64,000 nt of DNA from CAYLRU01 sp964386565 (GTDB lineage: Bacteria > Desulfobacterota > Desulfobacteria > Desulfobacterales > UBA5616), in assembly GCA_964386565.1 (NCBI GenBank), contig CAYLRU010000004.1, positions 1 through 64,000 on the forward strand, in the 5' to 3' direction. Within the stretch, counting starts at the first letter, position 1. Each line of letters begins with the position of its first letter. Below, one piece after another: positions 17,824-26,882 of the stretch. The position numbers and the translations under genes are program-made. Under the pieces are notes generated by a model. The model was given only the letters and a program-made list of their open reading frames with translations. It had not been told where the DNA came from and made no database searches.

Positions 17824-17907
17824 ATGGCAGGATTCACTTTAAGGAAAGACAAAGGGATCGGGCTGGATGCAAACGAGCGCATGAGCGCTTTTGAAAAGAA
17901 AACGTAA
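17824..17907 (+). CDS. Possible 27-aa small protein or leader peptide
   Basis: An ATG at 17824, preceded by ACAGGAAAATCAC with an AGGAAA that could bind ribosomes, opens a short frame that ends with TAA at 17907, 23 bases before the thiamine-diphosphate enzyme gene. The peptide begins MAGFTLRKDKGIG and ends AFEKKT; it is basic and hydrophilic. It may be a real small gene, a translated leader, or the stub of a lost gene. I do not recognise it. Confidence 0.3.
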   Translation: MAGFTLRKDKGIGLDANERMSAFEKKT

Positions 17908-17930
17908 ATAAAAACAAGGAGGACACAAAC

Positions 17931-19544
17931 ATGGGGAGTGTTTCAGGTGGTGCGTTAGCCGCCAGAATGCTGAAGGCGGAAGGGATAGAATACGTGTTTG
18001 GTCTTATCGGGGGGCATATCTACCCCCTCTTTGATGCCTGTGAAAAGGAAGGCATCCGGGTTATCGATGTCCGCCATGAAGCCGCCGCTGCGCATATGGC
18101 GGAAGGACTGGCCCTGGTCACGGGAAAACCCGGGGTCTGTTTTGTAACCGCCGGACCGGGATTTACAAATGCCGTCACGGGAATCGCCAATGCAAAGGCC
18201 GCCGGAAGCCCCATTCTGTGCATATCCGGCCGCAGCGGTATCCATGAATTTGACACCGGCGCCCTGCAGGATATGGAGCAGGTGGATATCATAAACCCGC
18301 TGACCAAGTATGCCAGGACCGTCTATGAGACACGACGGATTCCCGAATACATGGCCACGGCCTTCCGGCATGGCTTAAGCGGCAGGCCCGGACCGGTTTA
18401 CCTGGAAATCCCCATGGATGTTATCTATCAGCAGATAGATGAGTCCGAGGTCCGGATACCGCTCAATTACCGTGCGACCGGCGCCCCATGCGGCGATCCC
18501 GGGGAAATTCAACGGGCACTGGATATTCTTGGTTCTGCAAAACGACCGGTGATCATTGCCGGTGGAGGAGTATGGTGGGCCCAGGCCCATGAAGCGCTTC
18601 TGAATTTTATAGAAAAGTCCGGCATACCCGTTTTCACGCGAAATGCCGGTCGGGGCGTTGTACCCGATGATCATCCCCTCTGTTTCGGCCCCTTTGCCCG
18701 TACCGGTTTATTTAAAGCCGATGTGGCCCTGATCATCGGCACACAGTTCACCTATACACTGGGTGTGCAGCAGTTGCCACCCGGGTTGAAAATGATCCGG
18801 GTGGATATTGATGCTGAGGCCATCGGTCACAACCGGGATATCGATGTGGGTATCGTCGGTGATGCCAAATCGGTCATCAACCAGCTTTCCCTGGGGATTG
18901 ATGCCAAATCCTATGATGACTGGATTCAAACGCTGAAAAAATCCGAATCCGATCGGCAGCAACGCATCCGACCGCTGATCGAATCCGATCAAATGCCCAT
19001 GCATCCTCTCAGACTGTGTCATGAAATGAAGCGTTTTATTGACAAGGACACCATCGTTTGCATGGATGGCGGAGATATTTCAGTCTTCGGTGCCCAGGCT
19101 CTTCCCGCATTTGCACCCGGCAGTCAAATGTCAAACGGTTCCACCAGTTTCGGATGCCTCGGCGTGGGGCTTCCCTTTGCTATTGCCGCAAAACTGGCAA
19201 AACCGGATAACAAAGTGATATTGCTCACCGGTGACGGCAGTTTCGGGCTCAATGCCATGGAGTTCGATTCGGCGGTAAGACACGATATTCCCATCGTATG
19301 CATTATTGGAAATGACGGATGCTGGGGCATGATCAAACACAATATGTCGAAATATTACGGCACGGACAGGATTGTCGGGTGTGATCTTCCCGTTAAAAAT
19401 TATGAAAAGATTGTCGAGGCCATGGGAGGATATGGTGAAAGAGTTGAAAACCCCTCGGACGTCGGCCCTGCGATAGAACGTGCCTTTGCCTCGGGAAAAC
19501 CGGCCTGCGTTAATGTATTCGTTGATCCAACGGCTGGATCATAA
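17931..19544 (+). CDS. Thiamine-diphosphate enzyme, acetolactate synthase / 2-hydroxyacyl-CoA lyase group (537 aa)
   Basis: The three-domain plan of the acetohydroxyacid synthase-like ThDP enzymes is complete. The cofactor-activating glutamate is Glu50 in DVRHEAAAAHMAEG, a central FAD/ADP-type domain follows, and the ThDP-Mg motif runs from GDG (434) to NDG (about 461), with CWG after it. The sequence has no obvious catabolic acetolactate context and no small regulatory subunit gene beside it. Its neighbours (HSD10-like dehydrogenase, acyl-CoA synthetase subunit) make an acyl-CoA lyase or oxalyl-CoA-decarboxylase-like reaction plausible, but that is inference; a biosynthetic acetolactate synthase is the main alternative. 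The ribosome binding site AAGGAGGA is strong. Confidence 0.75.
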   Translation: MGSVSGGALAARMLKAEGIEYVFGLIGGHIYPLFDACEKEGIRVIDVRHEAAAAHMAEGLALVTGKPGVCFVTAGPGFTNAVTGIANAKAAGSPILCISGRSGIHEFDTGALQDMEQVDIINPLTKYARTVYETRRIPEYMATAFRHGLSGRPGPVYLEIPMDVIYQQIDESEVRIPLNYRATGAPCGDPGEIQRALDILGSAKRPVIIAGGGVWWAQAHEALLNFIEKSGIPVFTRNAGRGVVPDDHPLCFGPFARTGLFKADVALIIGTQFTYTLGVQQLPPGLKMIRVDIDAEAIGHNRDIDVGIVGDAKSVINQLSLGIDAKSYDDWIQTLKKSESDRQQRIRPLIESDQMPMHPLRLCHEMKRFIDKDTIVCMDGGDISVFGAQALPAFAPGSQMSNGSTSFGCLGVGLPFAIAAKLAKPDNKVILLTGDGSFGLNAMEFDSAVRHDIPIVCIIGNDGCWGMIKHNMSKYYGTDRIVGCDLPVKNYEKIVEAMGGYGERVENPSDVGPAIERAFASGKPACVNVFVDPTAGS

Positions 19545-19577
19545 ACAGATAAAAATCTTTCCTTGACCGTATTTTTT

Positions 19578-19625
19578 AACAGGGCAGTCCCGCAGTTTCG
19601 GGACTGCCCTGTTATCACTTTTTTT
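19578..19625 (+). terminator. Intrinsic terminator
   Basis: A perfect 15-bp stem, AACAGGGCAGTCCCG (19578-19592) with CGGGACTGCCCTGTT (19599-19613), is followed by ATCAC and a run of seven T. It ends the thiamine-diphosphate enzyme transcript and separates it from the convergent RND operon. Confidence 0.85.
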
Positions 19626-19649
19626 CTGAGAAACAAAAAAAGATCTTTA

Positions 19650-22007
19650 TCAAGATACGGATCGTTTTTCCTTAAATAAATACCGCGCCAAAGCAGGTAA
19701 AAGAACCATGGCGCCGACCATGTTCCAGAGGAACATGAAAGTCAGCAGAAACCCCATGTCCGCCTGGAATTTAATAGGTGAAAACGCCCAGGTGGCGACA
19801 CCGATGGACAGGGTAATACCGGTAAAGGACACTGCCCTGCCCGTGGTATTCAATGTTCGGTAATAAGCCGCCGACAACGTATGGCCCTCTGCCAGATAGT
19901 ACCGAAACTTGTTGAAAATATAGATGCCGTAATCGACACCGATACCCACACCAACGGCAATGACCGGCAAGGTGGCCACCTTGACGCCGATTCCCATCTT
20001 CGCCATGAGGGCCTCGCATAGAACAGAGGTAAGAAACAGCGGAGTAACCACGCATATAGCGCCCTTTACGGTTCTGTAGGCGATCAGGCATACCAGGAAA
20101 ACAACGACATAAACAAGAATAGTCAACTTAATCAGGGCCTTGTCAACTTCGATATTGGTAGCTGCCTCGATGCCCGCGTTCCCCGCAGCCATGAGGAACT
20201 GGTAAGTGTCTGTATCATGTTCTTTTGCAAATTCTTCAACGGTGTGAACCACCCGTTCCAGGGTTTCCGCCTTATGATCATCCAGAAAAACCAAAATGGG
20301 CGTCAGGTCTCCGGTTTGTTTCTGGAAATTCGTGGGAATTTTGAGCACCATATTGTCAAGGGCGATCCTGCTCCGGGGCAATGCCATCCATTTCAGATTA
20401 CCTTCCATATAGGCGGAATTGAGCAGTTTTAAAAAATCCACATGGCTTTTGACGTTCTGCACGCCTTCAAGCTGCGACAGCCGCCATGTCAGCTTGTCCG
20501 TTGCCACCACCACGGGATAAGCACTGTTACCGGCCACGGGCGTTTTCAGCATCACGACAAAAACATCACTGCTGGCGGAATAGTGCTCGTTCATGTAGGC
20601 ATTATCCTTATTGTACCGTGAGTCCGGCCGCAGTTCCGGCGCTCCCGGATCCAGATCGCCCGTTTTCAAGTCCTGCCGCATGTATATACCCACTGAAAGA
20701 CCGATAACCGCTAAAACAATCGCAATGTTGGCGTATTTTCGCTCGGTGAATTTGGACAAAAACGCCCACAGGGGATGTTTCATCCCGGCCTCCCGCTTCT
20801 TCAGGAGTTCTATGGTTTTTGGACTGATGCCGGAATAGGACATCAGAAGCGGCAGAAACATCAGGTCTGTAAACGCAACCACTGCAACACCGATACTGGC
20901 TCCTGCGGCAATGTCCTGGATGACACCGATGCGAATCCAGCTCAGTGTGGCAAACCCGATGCAATCCGTAATCAAAGCCGCCAGTCCCGGTATGTAAATC
21001 TGCCGGAAGGCCAGCCGGGCCGCTTTCAGCTTATCGGCCCCGATGGTCATTTCGTGGGCCATGGCATTGAACATCTGGATGCCGTGGCTGACGCCCAATG
21101 CAAACATCAAAAAGGGTACCAGCATGGAATACGGATTCAGGCCGTAACCGCACAATTTCATAACGCCCAGTTGCCAGACAACTGCCACCACGGACGAAAT
21201 GGCGCGCATGGCAGTACTTTTGATGCACCGCGAATTCCATAATAACAGGGCCAGCAGAATGACAAAGGCAATGACAAAAAACAGCAATACCCGGGTCGCA
21301 CCATCGATGAGATCCCCCACCACCTTGGCAAAACCGGTGATGTGGATCTTGATGTCATCATTTTGAAACCGTTCCCGGATTTCTTCCAGTTTTTCTGAAA
21401 ACGCCCTGTAATCCAAGGGCTTTCCCGTCTCCGGATCAATGTCATGAAGCGGAGCGACAATCACGCTTGACTTAAAGTCATTGGCCACAGTGATGCCGAC
21501 CTCGCCGGACTTGAGAACGTTCAGCCGAACCTGTTCCAGACTTCTTTGACTTCCGTCGTAGGTCGGCGGTATCACCTCACCGCCGGCAAATCCTTCCTCG
21601 GTAACCTCTGTCCAGCGGGTTACCGGTGTCCAGAGAGACTTCAGCGCCCCCCTGTTTACGCCGGAAATAAAGAAAATCTCGTCAGTCATGTTTTTAAGAA
21701 CTTCCAGGTATTCTTTCGTAAAGATATCCCCTTTTGTGGTTTCAACACAAATTCGGACCATGTTGCCCAGTCCTTTCAGATCATCCTGATGGGCGATATA
21801 ATTCTGGATGTAGGGATGATAGGTGGGGATCATTCTCAAAAAACTGGCCTCGGGTCTCATCTGCATCATATGATATCCGAGAAAAAGGGTAATGATAATA
21901 AAAACCCCCAGAAATAGCGGGCGGTTGGCAAACAGCATTCTCTCCATGAACGGCGCGTCATTCAAATATGAGTTGTCCGTATCCGATGATATGTTCTTCT
22001 GGGTCAT
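19650..22007 (-). CDS. RND/MMPL-family transporter of a DUF1302-DUF1329-YCF48 operon (785 aa)
   Basis: This large inner-membrane protein has the two-fold MMPL plan: a helix at about 30-50, a periplasmic loop to about 235, a helical bundle at 240-400, a further helix near 430, a second loop, and a final bundle from about 630. The family word VGVDYGIYIFNKFRYYL is present in the second bundle. It closes a minus-strand run of DUF1302, DUF1329 and YCF48-like genes, starting six bases after the YCF48-like stop with an AAGGATAA ribosome binding site. Homologues with these three partners occur in many Gram-negatives that handle very hydrophobic compounds. The inferred job is movement of a lipid-like molecule between the inner membrane and the outer-membrane partner. 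It is clearly diverged from the MMPL protein at 923-3352. Confidence 0.85.
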   Translation of the reverse strand: MTQKNISSDTDNSYLNDAPFMERMLFANRPLFLGVFIIITLFLGYHMMQMRPEASFLRMIPTYHPYIQNYIAHQDDLKGLGNMVRICVETTKGDIFTKEYLEVLKNMTDEIFFISGVNRGALKSLWTPVTRWTEVTEEGFAGGEVIPPTYDGSQRSLEQVRLNVLKSGEVGITVANDFKSSVIVAPLHDIDPETGKPLDYRAFSEKLEEIRERFQNDDIKIHITGFAKVVGDLIDGATRVLLFFVIAFVILLALLLWNSRCIKSTAMRAISSVVAVVWQLGVMKLCGYGLNPYSMLVPFLMFALGVSHGIQMFNAMAHEMTIGADKLKAARLAFRQIYIPGLAALITDCIGFATLSWIRIGVIQDIAAGASIGVAVVAFTDLMFLPLLMSYSGISPKTIELLKKREAGMKHPLWAFLSKFTERKYANIAIVLAVIGLSVGIYMRQDLKTGDLDPGAPELRPDSRYNKDNAYMNEHYSASSDVFVVMLKTPVAGNSAYPVVVATDKLTWRLSQLEGVQNVKSHVDFLKLLNSAYMEGNLKWMALPRSRIALDNMVLKIPTNFQKQTGDLTPILVFLDDHKAETLERVVHTVEEFAKEHDTDTYQFLMAAGNAGIEAATNIEVDKALIKLTILVYVVVFLVCLIAYRTVKGAICVVTPLFLTSVLCEALMAKMGIGVKVATLPVIAVGVGIGVDYGIYIFNKFRYYLAEGHTLSAAYYRTLNTTGRAVSFTGITLSIGVATWAFSPIKFQADMGFLLTFMFLWNMVGAMVLLPALARYLFKEKRSVS

Positions 22008-22013
22008 ATTTGA

Positions 22014-23204
22014 TTATCCTTTATTGTTATGGCTTGAATTGTTTGCGTCTATCAGGGTAACACCTCTGAGCCCGACCACAGCCAGGACCCCGTTTTTTAC
22101 CTCGGTCAGCGCAATGCCCCCCGGAAACCGTTCGGGCAGGCTTATGAATGTCTTTCCCATATCCGTGCTTTTCAGGATGGAACCGTCAACTCCGACAACA
22201 CAAAAAGAGCCGTCTGAAAGAAACGTACCGCCGGAAAGGGAAGCCTTCCTGCCGGTCTCTGAGGGCAACCAGGTTTCTCCCCTGTCAAGGGAGTAAAAGA
22301 TGTTGCCCCGAAGCCCGAAAACCGTGACAAAACCGCCTTCCGGGTTGCCGAGGATGCCGAAATATGATCCCTCGTATGGAGAATCCAGCCGTTGCCAGGT
22401 TTTACCGAAATCTTCGGAACGATATAATAAGCCCGCTTCACCGGCAATGAACAGGTCGTCACCGGACCGGGTAATACCGTAATAATGAAACCCATCGGGA
22501 TTGTCGATGTGATCCATAAGGGGTTGCCAGCTCCTGCCGCCATCGGCTGTCGCAAGGATCATGCCGAAAGAACCAATCACGAGGCCCTCCCGGTCATTTT
22601 TGAACCAAAGGTCCATAAGCGGACGCGTGGGCCCTTCCTCCACGGCCATTTCCAGGTCACTCAGGAAATAATCCAGATCTTCAAGCTCCCGGCTCAGGGT
22701 TTCCCTTTGATCTTGTTCCAATTCGGAAGTTTCATCTTCCAGCCGTTCGGTTTTGATTCGGATCAGCTGTTTCAATTGCGCCAGCATGAGGTCGTTGATC
22801 TTCACACCGTCAAGCTGCTTCTCCCAGGTCTGCCCGCCGTCTTCAGAATGCAATACAACACCGTCGTGCCCCACGGCCCAGCCCATTTGGTCGGAAGGAA
22901 AATATACGGCCGTAAGGGTGACGCTGACAGGCACATCCGCCTGGGTCCAGCCGTTGCAATCGTTGTCCGAGTACAATATATGTCCCCGTTCACCCACGGC
23001 TATCAGGCGCCCGTTTACATTCACCACATCCATGAGTATGGAAAAAGGAGCCCTGTCGGATTTTTCAGCCGGTATGAGCAACAGGTCGTTTGCCCCCTGG
23101 GCGGAAAATACAGCACTGAAAAATAACAGGGCAGCACCAAACAGCCACCCGGACACGGCGATAAATCCCCTCCTGCGATGGTCTCCAAATAATCGCTTCT
23201 TCAT
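22014..23204 (-). CDS. YCF48-like / BNR-repeat beta-propeller protein, exported (396 aa)
   Basis: A signal-like hydrophobic stretch sits at about residues 15-38 (GWLFGAALLFFSAVFSA). The rest shows repeated Asp-box motifs S-x-D-x-G-x-T-W: SEDGGQTWEK, TADGGRSWQP, SEDFGKTWQR, SLDRGETWLP and STDMGKTF, the pattern of a seven-bladed propeller like the photosystem II assembly factor Ycf48. A Glu-rich helical insertion of about 60 residues (about 135-195) interrupts the propeller. Propellers of this kind in non-photosynthetic bacteria accompany RND, DUF1302 and DUF1329 genes and are thought to scaffold them in the periplasm. Its own substrate is unknown. Confidence 0.82.
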   Translation of the reverse strand: MKKRLFGDHRRRGFIAVSGWLFGAALLFFSAVFSAQGANDLLLIPAEKSDRAPFSILMDVVNVNGRLIAVGERGHILYSDNDCNGWTQADVPVSVTLTAVYFPSDQMGWAVGHDGVVLHSEDGGQTWEKQLDGVKINDLMLAQLKQLIRIKTERLEDETSELEQDQRETLSRELEDLDYFLSDLEMAVEEGPTRPLMDLWFKNDREGLVIGSFGMILATADGGRSWQPLMDHIDNPDGFHYYGITRSGDDLFIAGEAGLLYRSEDFGKTWQRLDSPYEGSYFGILGNPEGGFVTVFGLRGNIFYSLDRGETWLPSETGRKASLSGGTFLSDGSFCVVGVDGSILKSTDMGKTFISLPERFPGGIALTEVKNGVLAVVGLRGVTLIDANNSSHNNKG

Positions 23205-23351
23205 TTACCTTACCTTATCTGTTGTTTTTACAAAAAGATAACCCCTTGCACCGGGCTATAACAAAACATCCGGCCATTTAAAGTCTCTCCGTACTCTCCC
23301 CTGAAAAACAGGGGAGGGTACAGAGAATCGTGTTAATCGGATTTGTATGTG

Positions 23352-24590
23352 TTAACGCTTTCCGAGTTTTCGAACACTTTGAGGTGTAAAAAAGTCCCAA
23401 GGGGCGATATATTCATATGTATTTTTCGGCATGTCCTGATTCAGCTGGGTCGCGCAATAGGTGTCCACCTGAAAATCATACATATGCGTTGAACGCTGTC
23501 GGTAAGCAGGAATGTCATACATATGTTTGGACAAGGCAAATGCCATCCGCCACAGGCTGCCGCGGGTGTCGTAGTTGTCTTTCAGCAGAACCTGCCAGGA
23601 ATCCTCGTCCTGGAAAAAAACCCGTTTGCCGTAGCAGTGGCGTTTGCCTTCTTTGAGGGTGGCCTCGTTTTGCCATACCCGGTGGAGTTCCCAGCGGATA
23701 AACTCCGGGTTGAGATGGTATGGCGTGCAGATATCGTCCATGGATGCAAATTCAAACTGGTAACAGTTGTACGGGACGTACATTTCTTTCTTGCCGATCA
23801 TGTTCCAAGTAAACCGGTCGAGCCGGCCGTTATACATATAGGCATCATCGTAGGTGGCATATCCGCCGTAAGTGGGATTGGGTGTGTCGTAGGCAATGCT
23901 GGGTGCCCGGCGAACCCGGCGCTGCCCCGGCATATACTGCCAGGCCCCCCNNNNNNNNNNNNNNNNNNNNNNNNNNNNNNNNNNNNNNNNNNNNNNNNNN
24001 NNNNNNNNNNNNNNNNNNNNNNNNNNNNNNNNNNNNNNNNNNNNNNNNNNATGGTTACATATGAGTTCGGCACCGTTTTTCGGAATGGGAAACGGGATCC
24101 CCCCGAAACTTCCCTCAACACCATCATCCCCGCCATTGATGAGTTCCGCGTTAAGGGCATTTTCATACGTTCGGTCATATATAAGTTGTGGCGCCGCACT
24201 GGGTCTTCTGGTGGGATAAACATGCATCTTCCAGGTGTCCGGGTATTTCTTGAACAGCATCATGATTCCCGGGGAAATTTTGTCGGCATATTTTTCCACA
24301 TTCTGCGCCGTGATGGTGAACAGGATCTTGTCGTCGGCAAAGGGATCGGGGTGCAGTTCGCCCGATGCAGGGTCATAGTTCACATTTTCAGGAATTCCCG
24401 TCATGCCCCCGTCCCATGCGGGAATGGTGCCGTCGGCATTCCCCGCCCGTTCGGCGCCAAAGGGGGTGAGATCTTTTTTCAACCGCTCGGCTTCTTCGAC
24501 GGATACCTTGGCTTGGACCGGCATGGCAGCCCAAATTATAAAAGCTGTCAACAACATGGACAATAGGATTTTGGATGTTTTTTGAAACAT
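23352..24590 (-). CDS. DUF1329 outer-membrane-associated protein, interrupted by an assembly gap
   Basis: A signal peptide (about residues 1-28, ending PVQA) precedes the DUF1329 fold, recognised by FGAERAGNADGTIPAWDGG near the start, GGIPFPIPKNG before the gap, RRVRRAPS after it, and a C-terminal WDFFTPQSVRKLGKR. DUF1329 proteins resemble outer-membrane lipoprotein-sorting or LolB-type lipid carriers and travel with DUF1302. The ATG at 24590 is chosen because GGAGG lies eight bases before it; a GTG nine bases further up is the alternative. The coding sequence is broken at 23951-24050 by 100 N. Both sides are open in the same frame only if the gap length is right, which is probably conventional. 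Confidence 0.8.
   Translation of the reverse strand: MFQKTSKILLSMLLTAFIIWAAMPVQAKVSVEEAERLKKDLTPFGAERAGNADGTIPAWDGGMTGIPENVNYDPASGELHPDPFADDKILFTITAQNVEKYADKISPGIMMLFKKYPDTWKMHVYPTRRPSAAPQLIYDRTYENALNAELINGGDDGVEGSFGGIPFPIPKNGAELICNHXXXXXXXXXXXXXXXXXXXXXXXXXXXXXXXXXXGAWQYMPGQRRVRRAPSIAYDTPNPTYGGYATYDDAYMYNGRLDRFTWNMIGKKEMYVPYNCYQFEFASMDDICTPYHLNPEFIRWELHRVWQNEATLKEGKRHCYGKRVFFQDEDSWQVLLKDNYDTRGSLWRMAFALSKHMYDIPAYRQRSTHMYDFQVDTYCATQLNQDMPKNTYEYIAPWDFFTPQSVRKLGKR
23951..24050. other. Assembly gap (100 N)
   Basis: Exactly 100 undetermined bases lie inside the DUF1329 gene. A round 100 usually marks a gap of unknown size, so the true missing coding length may differ. Confidence 0.99.
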
Positions 24591-24614
24591 TACGTTCACC
24601 TCCGATTATTTATT

Positions 24615-26129
24615 TTAGAAAGTATAAGTAAGGGATATTTCCAGGGTATCACGATCCGAGTTTGCATTTCTCTTGGAATTAAATCTGTTCTCATATGTTA
24701 TGTTGGCCTTGTAAATATTGTTATATAGAAACTCTACGGCAATTGAACCGCTTGCTTCACCCTCATTATATCCCATCGAGGATGTCGGCATTGTACCACT
24801 GCAATCTTCGGCGTAGGCAAAATCCAATGCAAAATCAGTACCTTGAAATACCTGGTACCAGTCAAAACCCAAACGAAGAGAATATTGCCATGCAAAAACA
24901 TCATCCATTAGCCCGATCGTCCGGGCGCATGCGATTTCTCCTATAATTGAATAATACTCTGCAATCGGGAGGGGGGGGGCGGCCGCATAAATCCATGAGG
25001 TCTGCGCCTGCCAGTAATTGCCTTCCAGCCCCGGGCCGAATCCGAAATCCTGGCGATAGCTGAACTCGCCGCTGATATTGGCATCTCCGACCTGGGAACT
25101 GTAACTTACACCATAAACTTTTATGTCTTCGGTATAGGATAAAAAATATGGTGTAAATAGTGCGCCTGTATTCACCGTTGGGAATTTGTCGTGATAGTTG
25201 ATATAGTACAGGCCGAATTCCGTTCCGTTCATCAACTGTTCCGCCATATAGGTAAGGGCGATCCCGAACTGGCCGCTGTCACTGGCATCCTTATCCGTGC
25301 CCCTTGGATAGACTACAAAGTTAGGTCCTCCAAGAATGGGGGCTCCAAGATCATCCAGAACATCGCCGATCACTGAACTTGCAAAAAATGTACCTCCTTC
25401 GTAGAGTCTGGTTTTCTCCCATTTCCACTGGTAATAACCGGACAGGGCCAAAGCATTGGTAAGTCCCACCTGGAGATAAGCGGCTTCCGACGGCATAAAG
25501 ATTTCTTTTAACTCCGTCCCCACGGCAACGGCGGCGGCGGCATCCACATGACTTTGAGCGGAGGAGATCCCACCGGAAATGAGAAGACTTTCACCCCAGC
25601 TGATGACTTGCTTACCCACACGCAATTCCACAAAATGGCCGCCCAGATCAAAATTGGCGTATGCAAACAGATCGAGAATTTCTGCATCACGGCCGTGGAC
25701 GTCTTCGACATCATCGGCCCACTCGTCGTTATCATTGATGAGACCACCCACTAAGGCATTGTTGGTTCCCGGACTGTCATTGTCGTTGTCACTCATGTAC
25801 ACTTGATCATAAAAGGCCTTTGGCCGAATGAAAAGGCCGAAATTTTTATGTTGAATATCGATATCCGCAATAAGGGTGGCCTTGTTGTTGACCATGCTCC
25901 ACTGGTCAAAATTCCGGTTGCCGTCGTCTGCGTTGATGTTGGCCAGCTTATCATTATCACGGTCCGACACCCGCCAGCCTGCGCCATACTTGATCGTAAC
26001 ATCACAGTCGATTGTCGTGTTCTCACCGGGGTAGAATTTCATGGCACTCGCAGACCCGAAAAACGACATCACACCAAAAATCAATAAAGTCAAAAGCAAA
26101 ATGTTTCTTTGGTTTCTTTTGTACCTCAT
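24615..26129 (-). CDS. DUF1302 outer-membrane beta-barrel protein (504 aa)
   Basis: After a signal peptide (about residues 1-29, ending SASA) the sequence is made of alternating polar and aromatic beta strands rich in Tyr, Trp and Asn, for example FGLFIRPKAFYDQVYM and VELRVGKQVISWGES, the latter being a hallmark of DUF1302. It ends in an aromatic strand LEISLTYTF, the normal sorting signal of outer-membrane barrels. A GAGGAG ribosome binding site stands six to seven bases before the ATG. It is the first gene of the operon DUF1302, DUF1329, YCF48-like, RND. Two inverted repeats lie 44-82 bases upstream. The likely role is a channel or acceptor for a hydrophobic molecule in the outer membrane; the molecule is unknown. 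Confidence 0.85.
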   Translation of the reverse strand: MRYKRNQRNILLLTLLIFGVMSFFGSASAMKFYPGENTTIDCDVTIKYGAGWRVSDRDNDKLANINADDGNRNFDQWSMVNNKATLIADIDIQHKNFGLFIRPKAFYDQVYMSDNDNDSPGTNNALVGGLINDNDEWADDVEDVHGRDAEILDLFAYANFDLGGHFVELRVGKQVISWGESLLISGGISSAQSHVDAAAAVAVGTELKEIFMPSEAAYLQVGLTNALALSGYYQWKWEKTRLYEGGTFFASSVIGDVLDDLGAPILGGPNFVVYPRGTDKDASDSGQFGIALTYMAEQLMNGTEFGLYYINYHDKFPTVNTGALFTPYFLSYTEDIKVYGVSYSSQVGDANISGEFSYRQDFGFGPGLEGNYWQAQTSWIYAAAPPLPIAEYYSIIGEIACARTIGLMDDVFAWQYSLRLGFDWYQVFQGTDFALDFAYAEDCSGTMPTSSMGYNEGEASGSIAVEFLYNNIYKANITYENRFNSKRNANSDRDTLEISLTYTF

Positions 26130-26882
26130 TTTTTTCTCCTCTTTTGCGTGTTAATGATGTTTTTTATTTTTACTCATTCTTAAATGAGATGAACGGGTAA
26201 TTAAGATTACCACCAGAAAAAAACAGGATGTGCCCGATATCCCGTCCGGTGAGGAATCGAAATCCATTTATGCCATAAAGATCTCGGTTATGGATGGGTT
26301 TTACGCTATTCACCTGCCCTCAAAAACTCTGTCGGCATCCCTGTCCATTGTTATTATTGAAAACAAGGCAGCCAACGGCTTCAGACATGAAATATAACCA
26401 CACAGTTCCTGAGCTCGTCTTGGAGGAACAGCACAATGAGGCAGAGCAGGAACTGCAGAATTAGCGGTACTCATCGGTTGATCCATAACATCTCACGATG
26501 GTAATTTTTTATCGAAATATATCTTGAGGATTTTTTCGGCGCCATGACTATTTTATACCACAATGAAGGATATAAATTTTTTTTCTTTGTTTTTTTAACA
26601 ACATAAACCATTTTATAACATTCGTGTTATCCCTTTTATTATTTTCACCACTTCATGTCAATAATAAATAATAGATGGCATTTTTTTTTTAAATATTGCT
26701 TCAGGTTTTTTCTGAACAGTATTTAATTAAGGATACGGCATCACCGGTTTCCGGAATTTTTGACATTCTGCGGGAAATACGTTTGCTGTTTCTGAAACAA
26801 TGGGGATCATCAGGTGGGATGTGTTGTCCGGCAACCCGCTTTCCGCCCGTCTGCTTCCAGGCTATGGTCTGCTAATAATCCG
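26130..26882. other. 753-base AT-rich intergenic region with inverted repeats
   Basis: No gene is seen here. Close to the DUF1302 start are two small perfect inverted repeats: CTCATT-CTTA-AATGAG (26173-26188) and GGTAAT-TAAG-ATTACC (26196-26211), likely operator or leader structures. Further away, ATAACA-TTCG-TGTTAT (26615-26630) is a UUCG-capped hairpin without a U-run. The stretch around 26560-26700 is strongly AT-rich with long T tracts. Confidence 0.5.

Noticed and set aside
23523..24566. 347-codon plus-strand frame across the N gap
   Set aside because: Antisense shadow of DUF1329; its frame runs through 33 unknown codons and matches nothing.
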